Part shown: positions 17,507-26,800 of the stretch, piece after piece
How the letters are laid out: the number at the start of each line of letters is the position of its first letter
Position numbering within the stretch: the first letter of the stretch is position 1
From: Bacteroidales bacterium
GTDB lineage: Bacteria > Bacteroidota > Bacteroidia > Bacteroidales > UBA10428
Length of the DNA stretch: 44,754 nt
Direction of reading: 5' to 3'
NCBI GenBank assembly: GCA_016934055.1
Contig: JAFGTR010000132.1
Coordinates: 1-44,754, forward strand
Notes under the pieces: model-generated
Told to the model about the DNA's origin: nothing
The model's database searches: none
What the model saw: only the letters and a program-made list of their open reading frames with translations
Program-made: the position numbers and the translations under genes

Positions 17507-18601
17507 TTATTTCGGCATTGTGAAAAAGAACGTGCTTCCCTTTCCGGGTTCACTGTTTACACCTATTATACCCTTGTTCATTTCTACAAATTCCCTGCAC
17601 AGGTGAAGTCCCAGTCCTGAACCTTTCTCATTGTTGGTTCCAAAAGTGGTAAAGTGATATTGTGGATCAAACAGTTTATTCTGATCTTCTGCCTCTATGC
17701 CAATACCGTTATCAGTGACTTCAACCCTGACGTAGCTTTTCCCATGGTCTACAGTGTCCCTGATACCAATCTGTATGCTTCCGCCACCGGGAGTAAATTT
17801 GATCGCATTCCATACAAGATTGCGCAAGACTATGGAAATTTGTTCGGGATCAAAGAAAGCTTCAGTCCGATCCATCGGAAGTTTAATGACAGATATGTTT
17901 TTATTATCAGCTTGATTCTGAATTAAATGAATAATATCAGATATTATAACCGTAATATCAGCTTTGACAGGTTTACAGCTAATTCTCCCCGACTGGTTTT
18001 TAGCCCATAATAACAGGTTTTCGAGTAATGCGAATGCTTGTTCTGAAAGTACAGACAAGTCTTTCAGTAATGATTTTACTTCGTCGTTAACTTCTATTCC
18101 GGATAACAAAAATGCATCAATGTATGTTTTTATGTTGCCAACCGGATTTCGCAAATCATGGCCAATGATTGAAAACAGTTTATCTTTTAATGCATTATTG
18201 TCTTCCAGCATCCTTTTCTGATGCTGCAATGTCAGATGTGTTCTTACCCTTGCTAACAGTTCACTTTTATTGAAAGGTTTGGTTATATAATCAACGGCTC
18301 CGGTTTCAAATCCCTGCACCATACTTTGAATATCTGTTTTTGCAGTAATAAATATAACAGCTATGTCAGAGGTCCCCGGATTTTCTTTTAAACGCCGGCA
18401 TACTTCAAAACCATCCATTTCCGGCATCATGATATCCAGCAATATTAGATCAAAATGTTTTGCGTTAAGCCATTCTAAAGCTTCCCTCCCGCTTGTAGCA
18501 AATTCAATATCAACAGGTTCATTTTTAAGAATACTGCCTAATAATTGAATGTTTTTAGGCATATCATCAACAATTAACACACTCATATCAGTTTGATTCA
18601 T
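17507..18601 (-). CDS. Hybrid receiver-histidine kinase (REC-HisKA-HATPase)
   Basis: A soluble protein of 364 residues with the domain order inverted relative to a classic hybrid kinase. The receiver comes first (1-125; acidic DD near 12, phosphoacceptor Asp56 in LILLDIMMPEMDG, Lys in TKPF near 109), then HisKA with His148 in IIGHDLRNPVGN, then the ATPase domain with RNLVWNAIKFTPGGG, VTDNGIGIE and GSGLGLHLCREFV. Such proteins usually take phosphate or a signal from an upstream kinase and pass it on. The gene overlaps the preceding PAS kinase gene by 14 bp; an alternative ATG at 18586 (MSVLIVDD) would remove the overlap. No DNA-binding output domain is present. Confidence 0.93.
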   Translation of the reverse strand: MNQTDMSVLIVDDMPKNIQLLGSILKNEPVDIEFATSGREALEWLNAKHFDLILLDIMMPEMDGFEVCRRLKENPGTSDIAVIFITAKTDIQSMVQGFETGAVDYITKPFNKSELLARVRTHLTLQHQKRMLEDNNALKDKLFSIIGHDLRNPVGNIKTYIDAFLLSGIEVNDEVKSLLKDLSVLSEQAFALLENLLLWAKNQSGRISCKPVKADITVIISDIIHLIQNQADNKNISVIKLPMDRTEAFFDPEQISIVLRNLVWNAIKFTPGGGSIQIGIRDTVDHGKSYVRVEVTDNGIGIEAEDQNKLFDPQYHFTTFGTNNEKGSGLGLHLCREFVEMNKGIIGVNSEPGKGSTFFFTMPK

Positions 18602-20861
18602 CAGCCATCTTTTTTAATTGATCAATGATATCGGGAAAACGGGCAAGTCGTTCCCGAAGTGCTTCGATATTAAACTCATTTATAGATGTATTTATCCCAT
18701 TACCATAATCAAGAAGAAAATCTATATGGGCAGCTTCTCCAATATCCATTATTCTGCTCGCAAAACTCCGGATCTCTTTTAACGGTTGTTTTGTTGAATA
18801 ATTTTTCCATTGCGGGAAAAGAACAGATTCAAATTCGGTAATCAGCGGTTTTATTTCTGAAAGGTTGTTGGTTTTGTCTTTTGTTTCTTTTTTTAACTCA
18901 ATGACTGATAGTTTGTCATCATTTTTCAATACCAGCGTGATTTTTTTCATCATGGATGATATGTCGGAGGGCATGGAGATAATCAGATCAGCAATTTTTA
19001 TTGCTTCTTCATGTACCTGGTCGCTTAAAGTTTCAGTCAGTAAAATAACAGGTAAATCTTTCAAAAATTCATGCTTTCTAAAATAATGAAGCTTTTGATT
19101 AATGATGATATGATCGAGACCCGTAACAACAAATACAGCTTTAATTTCATTTCTTTGCCATATGGGATTCCGGTAAAAACTAAAGAACTCGATAAATTCA
19201 TACATGGGCATAAAATCCCTGTAATCTGAGAGAAATCTTCCTGTGAAATCCTGTAGCAGAATTTTATCCCTTTTCTTGTCAGATTCCTTTTTACCTGAAT
19301 ACAATGCTGAGGTCAGAATATCTTCCTGAACAGGAACACCGGGAAAAACAATTGTAAAATTGCTGCCTCTATTCACTATGCTTTCAAAAAAAACAGAACC
19401 ATTTAAGGCTTCAACCAGCTTCTTTGTAATGGGAAGCCCAAGACCGGTCCCCTCATATTTCCTGGTATCCAGCCTTGAATGTTGCCGGAATGATTCAAAG
19501 ATAATGTCGTAAGCCTCCTTGGGTATACCAATGCCGGTATCTGAGATGGATATTTTAAGGTTTATTTCATTTGACTTTTTGCCTTGTTCAAATTCCACTT
19601 TAACGGAAATGTGGCCGTCATGTGTAAATTTGACGGCATTACCGACCAGGTTAATCAATATCTGTCTTAGTCTTGATTCATCAGAATATATGTACGCAGG
19701 AAAAGCAGGGTCAATATATTCATAATATTGAAGGTTTTTCTGGTTTAGTCGCAGGGAAAAGATCTGCTTAACTTCAAGCAGTATTTTCTTCAGATCAACG
19801 AACTCATGATGAAGTGTCAGCTTGCCGGCTTCTATTTTAGAAAGATCCAGAAGATCGTTGATAAGGGTGAGCAGGTTTTTACCACTTGTTTTGATTGCTT
19901 CAAGGTATTGTTTTTCAGTTTCCTGTGTGATAGTATCTTCCAGCAAATCGGTAAATCCGAGGACAGAATTCAGAGGTGTCCGGATTTCATGGCTGATATT
20001 GGCCAGAAATTCACTTTTTGCCCTGTTGGCTTGTTCAGCTGAATGCTTAGCCTTTTTTAACTCATCAAGCACATGCACTCTGTCAGTAATATCAAAAATA
20101 ACACCATCAAGCCAGATAATATTTCCATCTTTATCATATACCGGCCTTCCTGTTTCAGAGACCCATCGCACGGAGTTTTTATTGGTCATGATTCTGTATT
20201 CAATGCTGTATTGCTGAAAGCTTTCAATTCCGATTGAAATTGTATCAGTTACGCGTTCTCTGTCATCGGAATGAATAATACTGCTGAAGCTTCTTTTTTT
20301 GTTATTGATGAAATCATCAGATTTATACCCTGTGAGATCTTCAATGGCATTGCTGATGTAATTCATTGTCCAGTTTTTGTCAAAGGCACACCGGTAGATT
20401 ACACCCGGTATATTGGCTATCAGGGATCTGTATTTTTCTTCACTTTGTTTTAATGCATCTTCTGCTATTCTACGGCTGGTAATGTTTTCTTTAATTGCGA
20501 TATATCTGATTATTTTACCCTGCGTATTTTTCACCGGGGTGATGGTGGCATTTTCCCAGTATGTATCTCCGAATTTGTTAATATTCTGAAATTCGCCATG
20601 CCATTGTTGTCCGTTACTTATTGTATGCCATAATTTCTCATAAAAGTCTTTTGACTGAAATCCCGATTTTAATATCCTTGGATTTTTGCCCATAACTTCC
20701 TCAACCTCGTAACCGGTTGTTTGTGAAAAAGCTTTATTGACATATTCAATATTACCATCAGGATCTGTAATAACAACCACATTCGCGCTTTGCTCCAATG
20801 CAATGGAAAGAATATCGACCTCTTCTGCATTCCTTTTTCTTTCGGACTTTTTCCGACTCAT
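18588..20861 (-). CDS. PAS-PAS histidine kinase with degenerate receiver and HPt-like C-terminus
   Basis: A protein of 757 residues without membrane helices. PAS domains occupy about 15-130 and 140-265, each followed by a PAC segment. HisKA has His291 in FLANISHEIRTPLN; the ATPase domain shows LINLVGNAVKFTHDG, DTGIGIP and GTGLGLPITKKLVEALNG (to ~507). Residues ~530-645 resemble the second half of a receiver (DLPVILLTE) but I find no acidic pocket or phosphoacceptor Asp in a LxxxD context, so this is probably a pseudo-receiver. Residues ~668-757 resemble the helical HPt-like tail of Bacteroidota hybrid kinases and lack an obvious phosphoacceptor His motif. It likely works with the overlapping downstream REC-kinase. 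Confidence 0.9.
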   Translation of the reverse strand: MSRKKSERKRNAEEVDILSIALEQSANVVVITDPDGNIEYVNKAFSQTTGYEVEEVMGKNPRILKSGFQSKDFYEKLWHTISNGQQWHGEFQNINKFGDTYWENATITPVKNTQGKIIRYIAIKENITSRRIAEDALKQSEEKYRSLIANIPGVIYRCAFDKNWTMNYISNAIEDLTGYKSDDFINNKKRSFSSIIHSDDRERVTDTISIGIESFQQYSIEYRIMTNKNSVRWVSETGRPVYDKDGNIIWLDGVIFDITDRVHVLDELKKAKHSAEQANRAKSEFLANISHEIRTPLNSVLGFTDLLEDTITQETEKQYLEAIKTSGKNLLTLINDLLDLSKIEAGKLTLHHEFVDLKKILLEVKQIFSLRLNQKNLQYYEYIDPAFPAYIYSDESRLRQILINLVGNAVKFTHDGHISVKVEFEQGKKSNEINLKISISDTGIGIPKEAYDIIFESFRQHSRLDTRKYEGTGLGLPITKKLVEALNGSVFFESIVNRGSNFTIVFPGVPVQEDILTSALYSGKKESDKKRDKILLQDFTGRFLSDYRDFMPMYEFIEFFSFYRNPIWQRNEIKAVFVVTGLDHIIINQKLHYFRKHEFLKDLPVILLTETLSDQVHEEAIKIADLIISMPSDISSMMKKITLVLKNDDKLSVIELKKETKDKTNNLSEIKPLITEFESVLFPQWKNYSTKQPLKEIRSFASRIMDIGEAAHIDFLLDYGNGINTSINEFNIEALRERLARFPDIIDQLKKMADESN

Positions 20862-20918
20862 GGCCTGAAAAATGCTTATTTTATTAAATAAAGTTACCTT
20901 AATTATTTGGTATTTTCC

Positions 20919-20946
20919 AAAAAAAAACCCGCCTTATCGGGCGGGT
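20919..20946 (-). terminator. Rho-independent terminator after the hypothetical gene at 20966
   Basis: ACCCGCC (20927-20933) and GGCGGGT (20940-20946) form a perfect 7-bp stem with a 6-nt loop; on the minus strand it is followed by a run of T (A run at 20919-20927). It lies 20 bp after the stop codon at 20966 and isolates that gene from the kinase pair. Confidence 0.9.
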
Positions 20947-20965
20947 CTGTGTTTGGGTAATGCGG

Positions 20966-21442
20966 TTATTCAATTACTACTGAATATCCATCAGTCTGCA
21001 GATTTTCCGCAACACTTTGTGCATATTCAAAGTCGAAATATACTTTAGGTTTATGCTTTGCAAAAACAGGATAACGTCCAACAGCATCTTCTGAATTCAA
21101 ATAATTATAGCCTACAAGGTATAAATCCGATCCTGCAAGTTTAACTTTGAAAACAGGCCTGTGTTTGCATAATTCCATTACTTCTATTAGCTCAAACTTG
21201 GTAATTTCGGGCTCCTGTTTCAGCTTAATTGTTTTGATAATCTCATCACTGAAAGGTTCTTTTGTGAAATGAAGATCAAAATTCTTGACGTAACAGGATA
21301 ATACAATTGATTCATCCTTGATAACAGCAGGTTTATTTTCATCACCAACCAGCCTGACATTGATTCCAAACCTTGAAAAAAGGCTTTTTAACCTTTTGTT
21401 CCGCCGCATTACCATTTCTTCCAACGTCTCATTTTTTCTCAT
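20966..21442 (-). CDS. Conserved-looking hypothetical protein
   Basis: I do not recognise a family for this 158-residue soluble protein. The N-terminus is basic (KNETLEEMVMRRNKRLKSL), followed by mixed alpha/beta sequence and a C-terminal part with YLVGYNYLNSEDAVGRYPVF and KVYFDFEYAQSVAENLQ. It has no signal peptide, membrane segment or catalytic motif I can name. It is a single transcription unit: a TATTTTTG -7 box lies 57 bp upstream and a strong terminator lies directly downstream, which supports it being a real gene. Confidence 0.75.
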   Translation of the reverse strand: MRKNETLEEMVMRRNKRLKSLFSRFGINVRLVGDENKPAVIKDESIVLSCYVKNFDLHFTKEPFSDEIIKTIKLKQEPEITKFELIEVMELCKHRPVFKVKLAGSDLYLVGYNYLNSEDAVGRYPVFAKHKPKVYFDFEYAQSVAENLQTDGYSVVIE

Positions 21443-21822
21443 AAGGTAATTTATTTTTTAATTAACTCTTTATCATTCAGGTACGTTTTTATCAGGGAGC
21501 AAAAATAGAGAAAATTTTATTGATACAGCTTCTTTCTTTTGTTTTTATATCGCATGATTTTTATCATACCTGGTCAAAAGGTCTGAATTGTATTAAAAAT
21601 ATATAAATATATGAAAAAAAAAAAATGATAAAAAAAGCATTTATATATAATGCTGTTATGTCAGTAGAGTTTTTAAGATTTCTTATCTGAGCCTCTCTCT
21701 TTGATTATCATGCCCGGTATTTGTTTAATCAACGAAAAACAGTCTTTCATAAAACTACAATAACAAATAGCCTGTATTGACAGTATTTAAATGTGAATAC
21801 CTGTCATTAACTGTTATATAAA
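21443..21822. other. A+T-rich intergenic region of 380 bp
   Basis: Apart from the -7 box at 21500-21507 I see no gene, RNA or repeat. It contains a run of 12 A and several ATATAT stretches, and it separates two divergent genes. Confidence 0.6.
21500..21507 (-). promoter_or_regulatory. Bacteroidota-type -7 box for the hypothetical gene at 20966
   Basis: TATTTTTG on the minus strand matches TAnnTTTG and lies 57 bp before the ATG at 21442. Confidence 0.5.
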
Positions 21823-22119
21823 ATGAGTAAAAAAGTAAAGAAGACTGCCTTTTATGCATTGTTTTTTATTCTTTCTTATGTGTTACTGGTTACCACAGTG
21901 CTGTTTGTATTGTCTCCCTTATATATTTACATCGCTGTGAAACTAAGATGGAAAAATGGGCCCTGGCCTGTTATTAAGGTTAGAAAAGCCGACGCTGTAT
22001 CAGACACTTTTTTTGAGTACAGATTTCATCCGTTGCTGACCAGAAAAAGTAAAATATTACAAATGGGCAATAAACTGCTGAAAAAATACAGTATGCTTAA
22101 GATTATAACAAACAGGTAA
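21823..22119 (+). CDS. Small membrane protein of unknown function
   Basis: A protein of 98 residues. A basic start (MSKKVKKT) is followed by a long hydrophobic stretch (about residues 8-39), enough for one long or two short helices, then a basic cytosolic-looking tail with KLRWKNGPWPVIKVRK and LLTRKSKILQMG. I do not recognise the family. The absence of any competing frame and the protein-like composition support it; isolation and size lower confidence. Confidence 0.6.
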   Translation: MSKKVKKTAFYALFFILSYVLLVTTVLFVLSPLYIYIAVKLRWKNGPWPVIKVRKADAVSDTFFEYRFHPLLTRKSKILQMGNKLLKKYSMLKIITNR

Positions 22120-22286
22120 ATCTTTTTAAAAGGGACTTAACTTTCATAAATGTGATTTAACTATTGAACAGCCCGCGATTTAAGGCAAAAATCTGTATCC
22201 CTGTCTGACGGTTTATAAGCAGTCAGGTCTGTCAATCTGCTTAATAACAGGCAGGTTTGTTAATATTTATAAGCTGTAAACTGATA

Positions 22287-22314
22287 TTGTCCTTCATCAA
22301 TTGATTTATCTTTG
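22287..22314 (+). promoter_or_regulatory. Bacteroidota-type promoter for the DnaQ/GIY-YIG gene
   Basis: TTG at 22287-22289 and TATCTTTG at 22307-22314 are separated by 17 nt, within the range reported for the -33 and -7 elements of the primary Bacteroidota sigma factor. The transcription start would fall near 22320, about 25 nt before the ATG at 22347. Confidence 0.65.
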
Positions 22315-22346
22315 CCGTATATGCATTGTTCTTTTTTCTTTTGCTC

Positions 22347-23714
22347 ATGTATGCCATTGTTGATATTGAAACCACCGGAGGCAGTCCTCATTCAGAAAAA
22401 ATAACAGAAATTGCCATTTTACTATACGATGGGAAAAAGATCACTCATGAATATTCAACCCTGATCAATCCTGAAAGGGAAATTCCGTATTTTATTACTG
22501 CTCTTACAGGTATTTCCAATGAAATGGTTGCAACAGCTCCAAAGTTTTATGAAGTGGCTAAAGAAATCGTAGAGTTGACACAGGACAAGATATTTGTTGC
22601 GCACAATTCAAATTTCGATTACAGTTTTATCAGAAGTGAGTTCAGGCAACTTGGGTATGCATTTAAACGTGATCAGTTATGTACAGTAAGGCTCAGCAGA
22701 AAACTGATTCCGGGTCTGAAGTCATACAGTCTCGGAAAGTTATGTGCGAACCTCAATATACACATTCAGAACCGTCACAGGGCAGCAGGTGATGCTTTGG
22801 CAACCGCAAGGTTATTTGACTATCTCATCAGACTTGAGAAAAGTAGCCAGTTGTTTGAAAATAAGGAAGATATATTGTTCCGCGGTCTTCATCCTGATTT
22901 TGACAAAAAACAGGTCTTGTCCATTCCTGAAGAGACAGGCGTTTATTATTTTTTAAATGAACGCAATGAAGTGATCTACGTGGGTAAGAGCAGGAACCTG
23001 CACAAAAGAATTCTGAGTCATTTGAGTAATAATTCCAGCAGAAGAGCTATTCAAATGAAGGAAAATATAGTCACTGTAAGTGTTGAAATAACCGGAAGTG
23101 AATTAATAGCATTGCTTAAAGAATCAGATGAGATAAAACATATTAAACCATTATATAACAGAGCTCAAAGATGGTCTTTATTCACATATGGCCTTTATGC
23201 CTATACCAATGTTAATGGTTATACATGCTTTAAAATTGACAAAAACACAGAAAAGTCAGGATTACCCATAACATGTTTTAAAAGCCTCAAAGAAGCACGT
23301 GAGGAAATGTATCGTCAGGTGCAGATTAATAAGCTGTGTCAAAAGCTTTCAGGTCTGTATGAATCAGCAGGTGCTTGTTTTTATTATCCGATGAATGATT
23401 GTAACGGTGCCTGCATTCAAAAGGAGAGTCCTGATGCTTACAATCAACGTGCGCAAAATGTTTTTAAAGCCTTCTCATACGACAGGGAGAATTTTTATAT
23501 TATTGATAAAGGCCGGAATTATGAAGAAAAATCAGTCGTTAAAATAGAAAACGGCAGATACATAGGGTTTGGGTTTTTTCCTGTATATGCAAATATTCAG
23601 GACTTATCCGGATTTGATGAATACATAAAACACTATAACGATAACAGGGATATCCAGCGTATTATTATTTCATACCTGAAGCATAAAAAGATTGAAAAAA
23701 TAATCAGATTTTAG
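22347..23714 (+). CDS. DnaQ-like 3'-5' exonuclease fused to a UvrC/Cho-like GIY-YIG nuclease
   Basis: The chosen start (MYAIVDIETTGG) follows the promoter at 22287-22314; an ATG-like extension of seven residues exists at 22326. Residues ~1-165 form a DEDDh exonuclease: DIETTGG (DxE), AHNSNFDYSFI (second Asp) and HRAAGDALATARL (His plus last Asp). Residues ~195-280 form a GIY-YIG domain: GVYYFLNERNEVIYVGKSRNLHKRI and the later E/N region (LIALLKESDEIKHIKPLYN), as in the N-terminal nuclease of UvrC and in Cho. The last ~170 residues include four cysteines in ESAGACFYYPMNDCNGAC, also seen in this fusion family. It probably acts in DNA repair, incising and trimming damaged DNA; this is inferred. 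Confidence 0.92.
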   Translation: MYAIVDIETTGGSPHSEKITEIAILLYDGKKITHEYSTLINPEREIPYFITALTGISNEMVATAPKFYEVAKEIVELTQDKIFVAHNSNFDYSFIRSEFRQLGYAFKRDQLCTVRLSRKLIPGLKSYSLGKLCANLNIHIQNRHRAAGDALATARLFDYLIRLEKSSQLFENKEDILFRGLHPDFDKKQVLSIPEETGVYYFLNERNEVIYVGKSRNLHKRILSHLSNNSSRRAIQMKENIVTVSVEITGSELIALLKESDEIKHIKPLYNRAQRWSLFTYGLYAYTNVNGYTCFKIDKNTEKSGLPITCFKSLKEAREEMYRQVQINKLCQKLSGLYESAGACFYYPMNDCNGACIQKESPDAYNQRAQNVFKAFSYDRENFYIIDKGRNYEEKSVVKIENGRYIGFGFFPVYANIQDLSGFDEYIKHYNDNRDIQRIIISYLKHKKIEKIIRF

Positions 23715-23740
23715 TCTTTTTATCTATAGTCCTGCCTCAA

Positions 23741-23779
23741 CTCCTGATTCTTGACTCCTGCTTCTTGACTCTTGGTTCT
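23741..23779. repeat. Low-complexity tract of CTTGACTC/CCTGATTC units
   Basis: Degenerate 8-10 bp units (CTCCTGATTCTTGACTCCTG and so on) occupy the gap before purL. They resemble the tract at 1672-1714, on the same strand. Confidence 0.65.
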
Positions 23780-23804
23780 ATATAGAATATTTCTCTTTAT
23801 TTTT

Positions 23805-23812
23805 TACTTTTG
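23805..23812 (+). promoter_or_regulatory. Bacteroidota-type -7 box for purL
   Basis: TACTTTTG matches TAnnTTTG, 46 bp before the purL ATG. I see no correctly spaced -33 element, and no purine (guanine-type) riboswitch in the short leader. Confidence 0.55.
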
Positions 23813-23858
23813 CTCAGTGTATATAAGGGGCTATTTGAATTGAACAACAAAAAGAATT

Positions 23859-26800
23859 ATGATTTTATTTTTCAGAAAGGAAGATGGACCGCTGTTGGCG
23901 GTTCAGGTCAGAAAAAATCTTACCCATGGTGATGTGGAAAAACTATCATGGTTATTCGGCCGTGCTGATTTGTGCCATGATGAAACCGTAACCGGATTAT
24001 TTATTGGCCCTCGTAAAGAAATGATAACACCATGGAGTACAAATGCTGTTGAAATGGCACAGAATATGGGCGTGGACGGCATTGACAGAATCGAACAGTT
24101 CATTGCCGTTTCTTCAGGTGAATTGCTGTTCGATCCAATGCTTCAGGCCAGGTATAATGGACTGGATCAGCATATCTTTACCATTGACAGAATTCCTGAT
24201 CCTGTCATGTCCATTACCAATATTCATGAATACAACGATAAAGAAGGATTGGCGCTCAGTGATGATGAGATACGGTATCTTGAAAACCTGGGTGAAAAGT
24301 TGGGCCGATCATTAACAGACAGTGAGATTTTCGGTTTTTCACAGGTTAATTCAGAACATTGCAGGCATAAAATCTTCAACGGCTCGTTTATTATTGATGG
24401 TATTGAACAGGAACTATCTTTGTTTCAGCTTATTAAAGCGACTACCCTGCAGCATCGAAATCGTGTTGTTTCTGCCTATAAAGATAACTGCGCTTTTTTG
24501 ATGGGACCTGAGATCTTTCAATTTGCACCAGAAGTACAGGATAAACCAGATTTTTTCAGACTTCGCAAGATTCAGTCCATCATATCACTGAAAGCTGAAA
24601 CCCACAATTTTCCCACTACTGTTGAACCGTTTAATGGAGCAGCAACAGGGACAGGAGGAGAAATTCGTGATCGTATTGGCGGAGGCAGAGGTGCAATTCC
24701 ACTGGCCGGTACCGCTGTTTATATGACATCTTATCCGAGGCTTTCAGGCGGCAGGATCTGGGAAAAGAATATTACGCCGAGAAAATGGCTTTACCAGACC
24801 CCTGAGCAGATCCTCATCAAAGCTTCAAACGGAGCAAGCGACTTTGGCAATAAATTTGGTCAACCTTTGATCTGCGGTAGCGTTCTGACATTTGAATATT
24901 GCATTGATCGCAAACTCTTTGCTTTTGATAAAGTTATTATGCTTGCTGGCGGTATAGGATCAGGAAATGCTGAACATGCAGAAAAAAATGTACCGGAAAA
25001 AGGAGATCGTATCGTATTGCTTGGTGGTGACAATTACCGTATCGGCATGGGGGGAGGAGCTGTATCTTCGGTTGCCACAGGTGAATATGGTAACCATATT
25101 GAATTGAATGCGGTACAGCGATCGAATCCTGAAATGCAGAAAAGAGTATACAATGCTATTCGTGCGCTGGCTGAATCAATTGATAATCCTGTTGTGTCAA
25201 TTCATGATCATGGCGCCGGAGGACATCTTAACTGTTTGTCTGAGCTGGTTGAACAAACCGGCGGTTTTATTGAAATGGAAAAACTGCCTGTGGGTGATCC
25301 TACCATGTCAGCCAAAGAAATCATAGGCAATGAATCACAGGAGCGTATGGGTTTGGTCATGAAAGAAGACACACTTCCATTGATTCAGCGGATAGCAGAA
25401 CGTGAGCGGGCCCCTTTATATGTGATCGGTGAAGTTACAGGAGATCATCAGTTTACCTTTGTCGAAAAAGACGGATCAAAACCCATAGATCTTCAGCTTA
25501 AGGATATGTTTGGCAATCCGCCGAAAACAATAATGCGTGATGAAACATCAACCTTGTCATTTCCTGAACCGGGCTATACAGCAGATAAATTTAACGAATA
25601 TCTGGAACAGGTGCTACAACTTGAAGGTGTTGCCTGCAAAGATTGGTTAACCAATAAAGTCGACCGGTGTGTCACAGGAAGGATCGCAAAACAACAGACC
25701 TGTGGTACTTATCAGTTGCCGCTGAATAATGTTGCTGTGGCCACCCTCGATTATTCCTCATGTAAAGGTGTTGCTACTGCCCTGGGGCATGCCCCTGCTG
25801 CAGGCCTTATCAATCCTGAAAGTGGTTCCGTTCTTGCCATTGCTGAATCGCTTACAAACATTGTCTGGGCTCCCATTGAAGAAGGACTATCAGGTATTTC
25901 CTTAAGTGCCAACTGGATGTGGCCCTGTAAAAATCCGGGAGAGGATGCCCGTTTATATTCAGCTGTTAAAGCAGCCAGTGATTTTGCCATTTCCCTGGGC
26001 ATTAACATACCAACAGGCAAAGATTCCCTTTCGATGACACAGAAGTATCCTGACGGCACCCTGGTATTTTCACCCGGTACAGTTATTATATCTGCAGCCG
26101 GGGAGGTTACAGATATCCATAAAACAGTGGAGCCTGTATTAAATGAATGTCATGGTTCCCGGCTTCTGTATATCGATATGTCGGGCAGTGATTATTTTTT
26201 GGGGGGCAGCAGTTTTGCCCAGGTTATGAATGCATTGGGGAATAAGGCACCTTCAGTCACTGACCCCCGTTATTTTAAAACAGTATTCAATACGATTCAA
26301 AGCCTGGTTGCTTCGGATCTTATCCTGGCCGGTCATGACATTTCCGCGGGTGGAATGATAGTCGCATTGCTTGAAATGACATTTTCATGTGAAAAGCTTG
26401 GGCTTGAAATTGATCTGTCACCTTTGCCGGAACATGATATCATAAAGCTCCTCTTTAGTGAAAAACCAGGCCTTGTTTTTCAGATTGAAGACCGGTCGCC
26501 GGCTATTAATATGCTAAAAGAAATGGGCATTCAGTATTACGATTTGGGAATAGTTGTTAAATCAGATTTTATAAAACTGAAAAAGGATGCCTGGACGACA
26601 TCATTAGATATCAGGAAATACAGGGATATATGGTATAAGACTTCATACCTGCTTGATTGCGAACAATCTGGCCATGAGCTCGCTCAAAAGCGTTATGACC
26701 ATTATAAAGAACAGCCGGTATGGTTCCGTTTTCCTGACACATTTAGTGGAAGACCTGATACATTGGGGATTGACCTTTTGCGAATGTCACCAACCGGGAC

